Assembly: GCA_002308555.1 (NCBI GenBank)
Contig: DBWD01000104.1
Coordinates: forward strand, 592-13,823
Reading direction: 5' to 3'
DNA from: a bacterium UBP3_UBA1247
GTDB taxonomy: Bacteria; UBA3054
DNA length: 13,232 nucleotides
Each line of letters starts with the position of its first letter. Position 1 is the stretch's first letter. Under the pieces are notes generated by a model, which saw only the letters and a list, made by a program, of their open reading frames with translations, did not search any database and was not told the origin of the DNA. Shown here piece after piece: positions 1 to 6,272 of this stretch. A program made the translations under genes and the position numbers.

Positions 1-414
1 GCACCTTCCACTTTGGATACCGTCAGCATCGCCAGCGGACAGTCTTTCCAGCTTCTGCCGACCACTCCCATTTCCTACAGCACGAAATGGGCCTACGGCT
101 ACGACAGAAAGATCACCCTTTCAGCCATCGAGACCGGCAACACGATCTCAAGCGCCGGCGACGCGCATACGATCTACGAGAGCACGGGCGAAGCTGAAGG
201 AACCTATCAGTGGAACTACGCGGCCATCGATCCCAGTGAGCTTCCCAGGGACACTTCCTACAGCATTTCCTACTCCATCAGCGACGCCAACACCGGCACG
301 TCCTTTACGCCCGCCGGCGGCGTTTCCTCCAGCGCTACCATAACCATCCTGCCTGAACCGGGCATCCTGTTAGGCGTTATTCTTTTAGGCTTGGCTGCTC
401 TCAAGCGCGGCTGA
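1..414 (+). CDS. Surface/secreted protein with PEP-CTERM-like tail, 3' end only
   Basis: The reading frame is open from the first base, so the gene starts outside the window. The TTG at position 13 is just an internal leucine codon. About 137 residues are visible. Most of it is Ser/Thr/Ala/Gly-rich with alternating beta-type patterns (for example SYSISYSISDA), as in extracellular beta-sandwich proteins. The end is diagnostic: the motif LPEP, a hydrophobic stretch (GILLGVILLGLAAL), then the basic residues KRG and the stop. That is the layout of a PEP-CTERM sorting signal, which in diderms is recognised by an exosortase that processes the protein for surface display. The basic tail is shorter than the usual Arg cluster, so sorting is likely but not certain. 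No exosortase gene lies in the window. The SUMF1-domain gene follows after 27 bases on the same strand and may be co-transcribed. The function of the body of the protein is unknown. Confidence 0.7.
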   Translation, partial: APSTLDTVSIASGQSFQLLPTTPISYSTKWAYGYDRKITLSAIETGNTISSAGDAHTIYESTGEAEGTYQWNYAAIDPSELPRDTSYSISYSISDANTGTSFTPAGGVSSSATITILPEPGILLGVILLGLAALKRG

Positions 415-441
415 TAACTCAACAATAAAACGGAAAACAAT

Positions 442-1698
442 ATGAAAACTATAAAAATAATAGCCCTTTTTGCCGCTGTCATGTCAGTCAGCGCTTTGGC
501 GACAACCGTGTCCGGCGTAACGGCCACCCAGCATTGGCCCTGGGACGGCAAAGTTGACATCAGCTACACTTTAACGGCCACTTCACAGAAAACCACCCCG
601 GTCTTTGCGGTCTCTTTCCAAGGTCAGATCGGTGATGCCGATCCCTTCACGCTCACAGCTCTCGTTGGCGACGGTTCCGCCGGCATCACGCTTGGCGCCG
701 GTTCAAAGCGGGTGGTTTGGGATTCAAAAACTCAGAGTCAGACTAGAAGCGGCGTTCAGACCGACAGCTTGCAGATCGGTGTGACGGCCCAGGACATCAC
801 CGACGAGGCGGTCTATCTCTACTTTGATCTTAACAATAATAAAATGAACTACAGTTCAAGCGCCCCTACCGTTGGCGAAACTGATGATGGCAGAGTTTGC
901 AAGGCTAGTCAGATTTGGTTCAAAAGAATCGAGAACGGAACATTCACCATGGGTTCGTCATCTGAGTATGGCAGAGCTACGGACGGTAGTGAAGAACCGC
1001 ATACCGTTGCCATAAGCAAGGCTTTCTACATTGGCATATTCGAATTAACAGAAAGTCAGCGGAAAAGAATTGTGGCTACGATTCCTCCTCAGTATGATCC
1101 CTCTTTTACGGAGGACTATAGACCTGCTTATTCTAAACGGTATACTGAGATGCGAGGTGAAAATTACGGCATCACATGGCCGACCAAGACCGATCACAGG
1201 GTTGACAGCGACAGTGTCTTAGGAAAGCTGAGATCTATGGCTGGCAATGGTTTTGTCTTCGATCTGCCTACGGAAGCCCAATGGGAATTGGCTTGCCGCG
1301 ACAAAGGCGACGGCACGTATTGGGGAAGCGGATATTTGAACAACGGCTCTTCTTTCACCAGTGAAGGAGAATTGTTTAATGGTCTTTTAAACGTTGCATG
1401 GTTCAAGGCTAACTCCAGTAACAGCACTAAGGAAGTTGGCACTAAGATTCCTGGCACTAACGGGCTCTACGATATGCACGGCAATGTTACCGAGATGTGC
1501 TTAGACTGGTATCAGACGGTAATATTTAACCCCGGAACTACCACTGACCCCGTCGGCCCTGCTACGGGCGAGGAACGCGTCTGCCGCGGCGGCAGTGGTT
1601 ATCTTGAAGTGAATGATTGCCGTATTGCAAGCAGATCGTACCACGCTCCGCAAGAGTATATGACTCACCACGGTTTCCGTCTGGTTCTGGTTCCGTAA
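442..1698 (+). CDS. Secreted SUMF1/formylglycine-generating-enzyme-fold protein
   Basis: A 418-residue protein with a signal peptide (residues 1-20, ending SVSALA). Residues 21-120 form a beta-rich module opening with VSGVTATQHWPWDGKVDISY, a type I associate with gut PVC bacteria. Residues ~155-418 form a SUMF1/FGE-like domain, with GTFTMGSS (166-173), FDLPTEAQWELACR (273-286), GLYDMHGNVTEMCLDWY (341-357), RVCRGGS (379-385) and the terminal HHGFRLV. True FGEs bind copper through a cysteine pair just after the RGGS segment. Here only C393 lies nearby and it does not seem to align with either cysteine, so sulfatase activation is doubtful. A binding or structural role at the surface or in the periplasm is more likely. 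The stretch before the ATG (CGGAAAACAAT) has only a weak ribosome binding site. Base composition looks less GC-rich than the genes after 1.8 kb. Domain call firm, function unknown. Confidence 0.85.
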   Translation: MKTIKIIALFAAVMSVSALATTVSGVTATQHWPWDGKVDISYTLTATSQKTTPVFAVSFQGQIGDADPFTLTALVGDGSAGITLGAGSKRVVWDSKTQSQTRSGVQTDSLQIGVTAQDITDEAVYLYFDLNNNKMNYSSSAPTVGETDDGRVCKASQIWFKRIENGTFTMGSSSEYGRATDGSEEPHTVAISKAFYIGIFELTESQRKRIVATIPPQYDPSFTEDYRPAYSKRYTEMRGENYGITWPTKTDHRVDSDSVLGKLRSMAGNGFVFDLPTEAQWELACRDKGDGTYWGSGYLNNGSSFTSEGELFNGLLNVAWFKANSSNSTKEVGTKIPGTNGLYDMHGNVTEMCLDWYQTVIFNPGTTTDPVGPATGEERVCRGGSGYLEVNDCRIASRSYHAPQEYMTHHGFRLVLVP

Positions 1699-1705
1699 TT
1701 TTCCA

Positions 1706-1724
1706 TGATCGTAAAGAACGATCA
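1706..1724. other. Perfect inverted repeat after the SUMF1-domain gene
   Basis: TGATCGT (1706-1712) and ACGATCA (1718-1724) form a 7-bp stem around the loop AAAGA. It begins 8 bases after the stop codon and ends just before the larger terminator hairpin. There is no T-run directly behind it, so it is not a terminator on its own. It could be an mRNA 3'-end stabilising stem or a protein binding site. Confidence 0.45.
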
Positions 1725-1730
1725 GAAAAC

Positions 1731-1762
1731 AAAAAAGCTCCGGCGCTGCCGGAGCTTTTTTT
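1731..1762. terminator. Bidirectional Rho-independent terminator
   Basis: An A-run (1731-1736), the stem GCTCCGGC (1737-1744), the loop GCT, the stem GCCGGAGC (1748-1755) and a T-run (1756-1762) make a textbook intrinsic terminator. The A-run on one side and the T-run on the other make it work in both directions. It sits between the convergent SUMF1-domain gene (+) and lpxA (-), 18 bases beyond the lpxA stop, and so closes both transcription units. Confidence 0.92.
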
Positions 1763-1780
1763 ATTTCGTTTTTTCGTTGC

Positions 1781-2554
1781 TTACCTTGTCAGGCCGCGCT
1801 CGCATTTGGTGAGGAAGTCGGCCAGTTCCATGATCTCAGGAACGTCGGGGTAGTCCTGTTTGAGTTTTTCCACGGCGTCCTTGAGTTTCATTTCCTGGCG
1901 GAAGATGATCTTGTAGGCCTGGTTCATTTTGGCGATGGTCTCGGCGGAAATGCCTAGGCGCGCCATCCTGACCCTGTTGATGGTGGCGCATCTTGGCGGC
2001 ACGCCGTCCACCAGGGTGAAAGGGGCCACGTCCATGGTGACTTTCGTGCAGCCGCCGATCATGGCCATCTTGCCAACGCGGCAGAACTGGTGGACGCCCG
2101 CCATGCCGCTCAAGACGGCGTAGTCGCCGACCTGGACGTGCCCGGCCAGCGTGGCGGCGTTGGACATGATGATGTTGTCGCCCAGGACGCACTCGTGGGC
2201 GATGTGGCAGTAGGCCATGATGAGGTTATGGTTGCCGACGATCGTTTTGCTGCCGTCCTGGGTTGCGCAGTGGATGGTGGCGAATTCCCTGATTACGTTG
2301 TCGCTGCCTATTTCAAGGTAGCACTTGTTGCCTTCCTTGTACTTGAGGTCCTGGGTCTTGTGGCCGATGGCCGCCATGGGGAAGAAGGTGTTGCGTTCCC
2401 CGATGGTGGTGAGGCCGTCTATGACCACGTGGCTCATGAGGACGCAGCCTGAGCCGATCTTGACGTTCTCGCCAATGACGCAGTAGGGTCCTATCTCGAC
2501 GTCCTGGGCGATCTGCGCGCCGGGACTTATTATTGCGGTGGGATGGATAGCCAT
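1781..2554 (-). CDS. lpxA: UDP-N-acetylglucosamine O-acyltransferase LpxA
   Basis: Cytoplasmic acyltransferase of the first lipid A step. In the family it moves a 3-hydroxyacyl chain from acyl carrier protein to the 3-position of UDP-GlcNAc. The 257 residues match the family's usual length (~260). The N-terminal two thirds are hexapeptide repeats of a left-handed beta helix (IHPTAIISPGAQI, IGPYCVIGENVKIG), followed by an alpha-helical C-terminal domain (from ~190). H120 in CHIAHEC is the expected catalytic histidine, with H117 also conserved, and GVHQFCRVGK (153-162) is typical. At the position that measures acyl-chain length (Gly173 in E. coli by my alignment) this protein has K171, which may favour a chain shorter than C14. 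It is the last gene of the operon, 7 bases after the fabZ stop. AAGGA at 2566-2570, 11 bases before the ATG, may be its ribosome binding site. Confidence 0.97.
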   Translation of the reverse strand: MAIHPTAIISPGAQIAQDVEIGPYCVIGENVKIGSGCVLMSHVVIDGLTTIGERNTFFPMAAIGHKTQDLKYKEGNKCYLEIGSDNVIREFATIHCATQDGSKTIVGNHNLIMAYCHIAHECVLGDNIIMSNAATLAGHVQVGDYAVLSGMAGVHQFCRVGKMAMIGGCTKVTMDVAPFTLVDGVPPRCATINRVRMARLGISAETIAKMNQAYKIIFRQEMKLKDAVEKLKQDYPDVPEIMELADFLTKCERGLTR

Positions 2555-2561
2555 AAAAGGT

Positions 2562-3038
2562 TTATTCCTTGTTTTCTTTTTCTTCTTTGGGGATGACCAC
2601 GGCGAAGGCCAGTTCGCCTTCCGCGACTTTCTGGCCGTCCACGCTGGCCACGGCTTTGCATTTGCCCATGGTGGAGCGCATGGAGATGATGTCGATCCTC
2701 AGGTGGAGCTGGTCGCCGGGCTGCACGGGTTTCCGGAATTTCACCTTGTCCATGGTCAGGAAATAGGGGATGAGGCCCTTGAACCTGGGGTTGGAGAGCA
2801 CCACGATAGCCGCGGCCTGGGCCAGGGATTCCATGATAAGGACGCCCGGCATGACGGGCTGGCCCGGGAAGTGGCCCACGAAGAAGGGCTCGTTCATGGT
2901 CACGTTCTTGATGGCGTCCACGTAGGTGTCGCAGTCGGTGGCGACGACTCGGTCGACCAGCAGGAAGGGGGGACGGTGGGGCAATAACGCCATGATGTCC
3001 TGGATATTGAGGCTTATGACTTTGCTGTTTTCTTCCAT
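2562..3038 (-). CDS. fabZ: (3R)-hydroxyacyl-ACP dehydratase FabZ
   Basis: Dehydrates 3-hydroxyacyl-ACP to trans-2-enoyl-ACP in fatty acid elongation. It uses the same pool of hydroxyacyl-ACP that LpxA and LpxD draw on, which explains its place among the lpx genes. The 158-residue hot-dog-fold protein carries [14 protein letters not shown] (18-31) and [20 protein letters not shown] (55-74). H56 and E70 are the catalytic pair, with E70 in the FabZ-type setting. The C-terminus is charged (KEEKENKE). It stands alone rather than fused to LpxC as in Bacteroidota. The gap from the lpxC stop is 12 bases, and the sequence before the ATG (AAAGAAAAAATACT) is A-rich without a clear Shine-Dalgarno sequence, so translation may be coupled to lpxC. 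Confidence 0.97.
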   Translation of the reverse strand: MEENSKVISLNIQDIMALLPHRPPFLLVDRVVATDCDTYVDAIKNVTMNEPFFVGHFPGQPVMPGVLIMESLAQAAAIVVLSNPRFKGLIPYFLTMDKVKFRKPVQPGDQLHLRIDIISMRSTMGKCKAVASVDGQKVAEGELAFAVVIPKEEKENKE

Positions 3039-3050
3039 AGTATTTTTTCT

Positions 3051-3932
3051 TTATTGGTTTTTAAGAGCGGTCTGGAACAAGAGCGCCGCCGCTTTGTTGT
3101 TCAGGGTATGTCCGGAGCGGGAGGAGACGACGTGGGCCTTGAGCCTTCTGCCCACCAATGCGAGGTCGCCGATGAGGTCCATGACTTTGTGGCGGACGAA
3201 CTCGTCCTTGTAGCGCAGCCCGTCCTTGGAGAGGATGGCGTTGTCGGTTATGACGATGGCGTTGTTGAGGGAGCCGCCCTTGATGAGCCCGCGGGACAGG
3301 AGCTGCTCCAGTTCGCTGTAAAGGGCGAAGGTGCGGGAGGGCGCGATGTTCTTGACGAAGTTCTCCTCGTTAACCACGGTCTCGAAGAACTGGGTGCCCA
3401 CCACGGGATGGGGATAGCTCATGGTGTAGGAGATCTTGTACTCGTCGGCGGGGAAGATCTCTATGACGGCGTCGCCCTGCTCGACTTTCAAGGGTTCCGT
3501 TATGGTCAGCTCGGGCTGCCTTTCCTCCTCCAGTTCCTTGATGCCGGCTTCCTTCAGGGTCTCGGCGAACTCGATGCCGCTGCCGTCCATCAGGGGCGTT
3601 TCCATGGCCGTGGCTTCCACGATGAGGTTGTCGATGCCCAGGCAGTAGACGGAGGCCATCAGGTGCTCCACGGTCAGGACCACGATGGGCACGGGCTTCG
3701 GGGATTGGGGCACCTGGAGCAGTTTGCCGATGGTGGTGCTGCGGTCGGTGTTGAGCACCGAGGTTACAAGGGCCGGGAAGGCCACGCCGCCGGGGACGGG
3801 CACGTCGGTCCTCTTGAAGACCACGCCCGTGTTGGCGGGGGCGGGCAGGAATTTGAGGGACGTGATCTCGCCGGAGTGAAGCCCGATGCCGCTGATCTTA
3901 GTCTCTTTGGCGATGGTTGTCTGTTTGGTCAT
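3051..3932 (-). CDS. lpxC: UDP-3-O-acyl-N-acetylglucosamine deacetylase LpxC
   Basis: Zinc amidase for the committed, usually rate-setting step of lipid A synthesis: removal of the acetyl group from the LpxA product. The start is placed at the ATG at 3932 (MTKQTTIAKETKISGIGLHS), giving 293 residues, near the usual ~300. The frame is open further upstream, but that part lies inside lpxD and gives an unnatural Arg/His-rich peptide. Zinc ligands are H90 (TVEHLMA), H248 and D252 (RHKVMDLIGDLAL). E89 is the general base and H275 (SGHTLNNK) the other catalytic histidine. The substrate-binding segment near residue 200 (SRTFALYSELEQL) is also typical. It begins 8 bases after the lpxD stop with no recognisable Shine-Dalgarno sequence (GCAAGCAA precedes the ATG), suggesting translational coupling. 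In E. coli lpxC is far from lpxD; here it lies between lpxD and fabZ. Confidence 0.97.
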   Translation of the reverse strand: MTKQTTIAKETKISGIGLHSGEITSLKFLPAPANTGVVFKRTDVPVPGGVAFPALVTSVLNTDRSTTIGKLLQVPQSPKPVPIVVLTVEHLMASVYCLGIDNLIVEATAMETPLMDGSGIEFAETLKEAGIKELEEERQPELTITEPLKVEQGDAVIEIFPADEYKISYTMSYPHPVVGTQFFETVVNEENFVKNIAPSRTFALYSELEQLLSRGLIKGGSLNNAIVITDNAILSKDGLRYKDEFVRHKVMDLIGDLALVGRRLKAHVVSSRSGHTLNNKAAALLFQTALKNQ

Positions 3933-3940
3933 TTGCTTGC

Positions 3941-4987
3941 TTATTTTTTGGCTAATTCTTCTTTCAGACTGGCGACTTCCTTCTCCAGGTCGTGGAGCTC
4001 TTTCAGGATCTGGGGGAGCCTGACCACCACGCTCTCGCGCTTCTTGTAGGTGATGTGCGGGGTGGCGGGGGAGCCGATGTAGAAGCCTTTCTGGTTGATG
4101 TCCTTGGTGACGCCGCACTGGCCGCCGATGATGACGTCGTCGCAGATGGTGATGTGGCCGTTCAGGCCGGCCTGGCCGGCCAGAATGACGCGGTTGCCGA
4201 TCTTGGTGGAGCCGCTCATGGCGGAGCAGCCGCACATGACGGAGTCCTCGCCGATCTCGCAGTTGTGGGCGATCTGGCAGAGGTTGTCTATCTTGGCGCC
4301 GCGCTTGACCACCGTGGTGTCGAGGCGGGCGCGGTCGATGCAGGTGTTGGCGCCGATCTCCACGTCGTCGCCGATGCTGACGTTGCCGATCTGGGGAACT
4401 TTCTCGCGCCGGCCGTTGATCTCAAGGTAGCCGAAGCCGTCGGCGCCGATGACCGTCCCGGGATGGATGGTGACTCTTTCGCCTATTTTGATGCGCTCCC
4501 TGATGGTGACGTGCGGATAGAGGAAACTGTCGTTGCCGATCTCGGTGAAGTGGCCCACGTAGCAGAAGGCGCCGATGACGCAGTTGTCGCCGATGGTGGC
4601 GCCTTCCTCGATGACGGCGTAGGGCTGGACGGAGACGTTCTTGCCCAGGACCGCGGAGGGGGCGACCACGGCGGTGGGGTGCACGCCCGGGGCGAACTCA
4701 ACCTTGGGAGGCGCGATCTGGCTCAGGAGTTCCTGCAAGGCCAGCTGGGGATCGGGCACGATTATGAGGGTCGGGGGACAGTTTTCCGGGATCTTGAGGC
4801 TGGCCCTGACCAGGACGGCCGCCGCCTTGGTGGTCATCAGGGAGGGAATGTATTTCTCAACGTTCAGAAAGGTGATGTCGCCGGGCTTGGCTTCATTGAT
4901 GCCGCCGAAACCGGAGACTATGGTGTTGGGATCGCCTTTTACTTCCGCCTTCAAGAGGCCCGCGATTACTGATACTGGGATTTCCAT
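3941..4987 (-). CDS. lpxD: UDP-3-O-acylglucosamine N-acyltransferase LpxD
   Basis: Third lipid A enzyme, adding the N-linked 3-hydroxyacyl chain from ACP to the LpxC product. The 348 residues match the family (~340). The N-terminal uridine-binding domain (1-100) contains INEAKPGDITFL and ends in the segment TLIIVPDPQLA. A left-handed beta helix of hexapeptide repeats follows (101-305), with VHPTAVVAP and IHPGTVIGADGFGY (174-187). H241 in QIAHNCEIG is the expected catalytic histidine. The C-terminal 40 residues are a charged helix (LKELHDLEKEVASLKEELAKK), which in LpxD trimers helps bind ACP. The gap after the second OmpH-like gene is 17 bases. The sequence before the ATG is A-rich (GCGAAACAATAA) and lacks a clear Shine-Dalgarno sequence. 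Identification is secure. Confidence 0.97.
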   Translation of the reverse strand: MEIPVSVIAGLLKAEVKGDPNTIVSGFGGINEAKPGDITFLNVEKYIPSLMTTKAAAVLVRASLKIPENCPPTLIIVPDPQLALQELLSQIAPPKVEFAPGVHPTAVVAPSAVLGKNVSVQPYAVIEEGATIGDNCVIGAFCYVGHFTEIGNDSFLYPHVTIRERIKIGERVTIHPGTVIGADGFGYLEINGRREKVPQIGNVSIGDDVEIGANTCIDRARLDTTVVKRGAKIDNLCQIAHNCEIGEDSVMCGCSAMSGSTKIGNRVILAGQAGLNGHITICDDVIIGGQCGVTKDINQKGFYIGSPATPHITYKKRESVVVRLPQILKELHDLEKEVASLKEELAKK

Positions 4988-5004
4988 TTATTGTTTCGCT
5001 TTAG

Positions 5005-5541
5005 TTATTTGTTTAAGGGAAGCTTGCTGCGCAGCTTGTTCAGTTCCTCTTCGTACTGGCGGTTCAGCTCCCTGGAGACTTCCTTCGTGTAGTCTTTCAC
5101 CGTCTTGGGGTCCAGGTACAGGATCGCCTTCAGGTCGAGCATCAGGGTGACGTTGTCCCGGGCGCCCAGGGCCTCGATGATGGCGCGGATCTTGGAGGCC
5201 ACGCGCTCCATGTCGTGGCTGTGCTGGGCGGTGATCTCTTCCGCGGCCTGTTCCCGGAAACGCTCGATGCGGTCAAAATCCCGGGCGTACTGCTCCCTCA
5301 AGGGGGCGGCCTTTTCCGGGGAGAGGGCGGCTATCTGGCCCTGGAGCTTGTCCAGGGCGGTGGACATCTGGGAGATCTCCTCGGTCTTCACGTCGCGCTT
5401 GGCCAGGGCCCTTTTCTCGCATTCCTTGAACTCCGTGCTGTTCTGCAGCACTTCCTCGGTGTTGACGTAGGCGAAATTGAAGGCCAGGGAAACGTTGGCC
5501 GCGAATAAAACGAACAGAGGTAACAACGCTAATCTTTTCAT
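5005..5541 (-). CDS. OmpH/Skp-family periplasmic protein, second copy in the operon
   Basis: A 178-residue protein with a signal peptide (1-20, cleavage expected after SLA) followed by AYVNTEEVLQNSTEFKECEK, the start typical of OmpH/Skp chaperones. A long charged coiled-coil region follows (~35-125), rich in Lys, Glu, Gln and Arg. The C-terminal segment LMLDLKAILYLD (~133-144) returns to the body of the fold. Skp proteins are trimers that hold unfolded outer-membrane proteins in the periplasm. The gene starts one base after the stop of its paralogue (TGACATG), with a good ribosome binding site (GGGTGA, about 6 bases before the ATG) inside the upstream gene. It shares the LDLKAI-YLD block with that neighbour, so the two look like an old tandem duplication. 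Family call good; whether both copies act as chaperones is unknown. Confidence 0.88.
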   Translation of the reverse strand: MKRLALLPLFVLFAANVSLAFNFAYVNTEEVLQNSTEFKECEKRALAKRDVKTEEISQMSTALDKLQGQIAALSPEKAAPLREQYARDFDRIERFREQAAEEITAQHSHDMERVASKIRAIIEALGARDNVTLMLDLKAILYLDPKTVKDYTKEVSRELNRQYEEELNKLRSKLPLNK

Positions 5542-5542
5542 G

Positions 5543-6094
5543 TCATTTCACCCTGGTTGGAATCTTGTTCAAACGTTCTTTTTCCTTGGCGTAGGCTTCG
5601 TTCATCCTCGTCACCACCTCGTCGGTAAGGTCCTTCATTTCCGCGCGGTCAAGATATACGATGGCCTTCAGGTCCAGCACGAGGGTGTACTTGCCTTCCG
5701 CGCCCATGTCCTCTATGACGGCTTTCAGCTTTTTGGCGATGCGGTTGAGGTCCACGGAGCGCTGCTCCCTCAGGGATTTGTCCGTGTCCTCGGCGAAGCG
5801 GCTGGCCCGGGCGATCATGGCCTGGTAGTTGGCCTCCTCGCTCTGGCGCTTGGCGCTGGAAAGGGCGTTGAGCTTGTCGCCCAGCGCGTCGATCTCGGCC
5901 GTCATTTTCCTCAGCTCCTCTTCCTTCTCGTCCTGGATGTCCAGGAGGGCCAGGGAGCAGTCCTTGTACTCTTTGCTGTTGTTGAGAGCCGCTTCGGTGT
6001 CAACGAAGGCTATTTTGGGAGCCTTGACGTCGGCGCCCCAGGAAAGGGAGGCGAGCGCCAGGGCGAGCGTCAAAAAGACCTTTCTTAGCGACAT
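5543..6094 (-). CDS. OmpH/Skp-family periplasmic protein, first copy in the operon
   Basis: First gene of the leftward envelope operon, 183 residues. It has a signal peptide (1-21, ending LASLSWGA) and then KIAFVDTEAALNNSKEYKDC, the characteristic OmpH/Skp entry strand. A highly charged coiled coil (~50-125) follows, then the conserved block LVLDLKAIVYLD (~137-148) and a basic C-terminal helix. The presumed role is a periplasmic chaperone for outer-membrane proteins, inferred from the family and from the lpx genes downstream. In proteobacteria skp also lies directly upstream of lpxD, after bamA. No bamA is seen here, because the gene sits at the head of the operon next to a promoter. TTGGAGA, 6 bases before the ATG, is a good ribosome binding site and supports this start. 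Confidence 0.88.
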   Translation of the reverse strand: MSLRKVFLTLALALASLSWGADVKAPKIAFVDTEAALNNSKEYKDCSLALLDIQDEKEEELRKMTAEIDALGDKLNALSSAKRQSEEANYQAMIARASRFAEDTDKSLREQRSVDLNRIAKKLKAVIEDMGAEGKYTLVLDLKAIVYLDRAEMKDLTDEVVTRMNEAYAKEKERLNKIPTRVK

Positions 6095-6133
6095 AGTTTA
6101 TCTCCAAGTTATTGATTTTTGATTCAATAAGAA

Positions 6134-6142
6134 ATTATACCA
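6134..6142 (-). promoter_or_regulatory. Extended -10 promoter of the OmpH-lpx operon
   Basis: Read on the minus strand this is TGGTATAAT, a perfect -10 hexamer (6139-6134) with the TGN extension. The region 17 bases further upstream is only a T-run, a poor -35, which an extended -10 can make up for. Transcription would start near 6127, leaving a leader of about 30 bases before the first OmpH-like ATG at 6094. Confidence 0.65.
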
Positions 6143-6156
6143 AAAAGCGGAGGAGG

Positions 6157-6187
6157 AAAAAAACGCCGCCGCGGGGCCGTCCGGCGT
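6157..6187 (-). terminator. Possible leftward terminator upstream of the lpx promoter
   Basis: On the minus strand ACGCCG (6187-6182) and CGGCGT (6168-6163) can pair around a GC-rich 13-base loop, followed directly by a T-run (6163-6157). This is the form of an intrinsic terminator facing left. It would stop antisense transcripts from the membrane cassette before they enter the lpx operon. The T-run also overlaps the place expected for the lpx -35, so the match may be partly chance. Confidence 0.35.
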
Positions 6188-6193
6188 GTTTCC

Positions 6194-6210
6194 TTTCGGT
6201 TAAAACGAAA
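6194..6210. other. Short inverted repeat in the divergent promoter region
   Basis: TTTCG (6194-6198) and CGAAA (6206-6210) flank GTTAAAA. It lies just upstream of the -35 of the rightward promoter, where a regulator could sit and affect either direction. With only 5-bp arms, chance is a real possibility. Confidence 0.25.
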
Positions 6211-6215
6211 TCTCT

Positions 6216-6244
6216 TTGGCAGGAGAGGGTCTTTTTGCTATAAT
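6216..6244 (+). promoter_or_regulatory. Sigma-70-type promoter of the membrane cassette
   Basis: TTGGCA (6216-6221), one base off the consensus -35, is followed after exactly 17 bases by TATAAT (6239-6244). The -10 is preceded by TGC, giving an extended -10. Transcription would begin near 6251, leaving a leader of about 22 bases with the ribosome binding site GGAG at 6263-6266, 6 bases before the ATG at 6273. This looks like a strong housekeeping promoter. Confidence 0.8.
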
Positions 6245-6272
6245 CCCTATCTGCATAAACTCGGAGTAATAA

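Noticed and set aside
442..1698. Sulfatase-activating (formylglycine-generating) activity
   Set aside because: The copper-binding cysteine pair is not seen and no sulfatase gene is nearby, so only the fold is claimed.
3933..4235. A 101-residue N-terminal extension of LpxC
   Set aside because: This part overlaps the end of lpxD in another frame and is an Arg/His-rich shadow. LpxC homology starts at the ATG at 3932.
4095..4800. Regularly spaced similar short words inside lpxD and lpxA, resembling a repeat array
   Set aside because: They encode the hexapeptide repeats of the left-handed beta helix; there are no constant repeats with unique spacers, so it is not CRISPR.
3992..4972. A 326-codon plus-strand frame opposite lpxD
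   Set aside because: It is low-complexity, with Ala, Asp, Gly and Val repeating at the six-residue period of the lpxD hexapeptides, so it is an echo of lpxD on the other strand.
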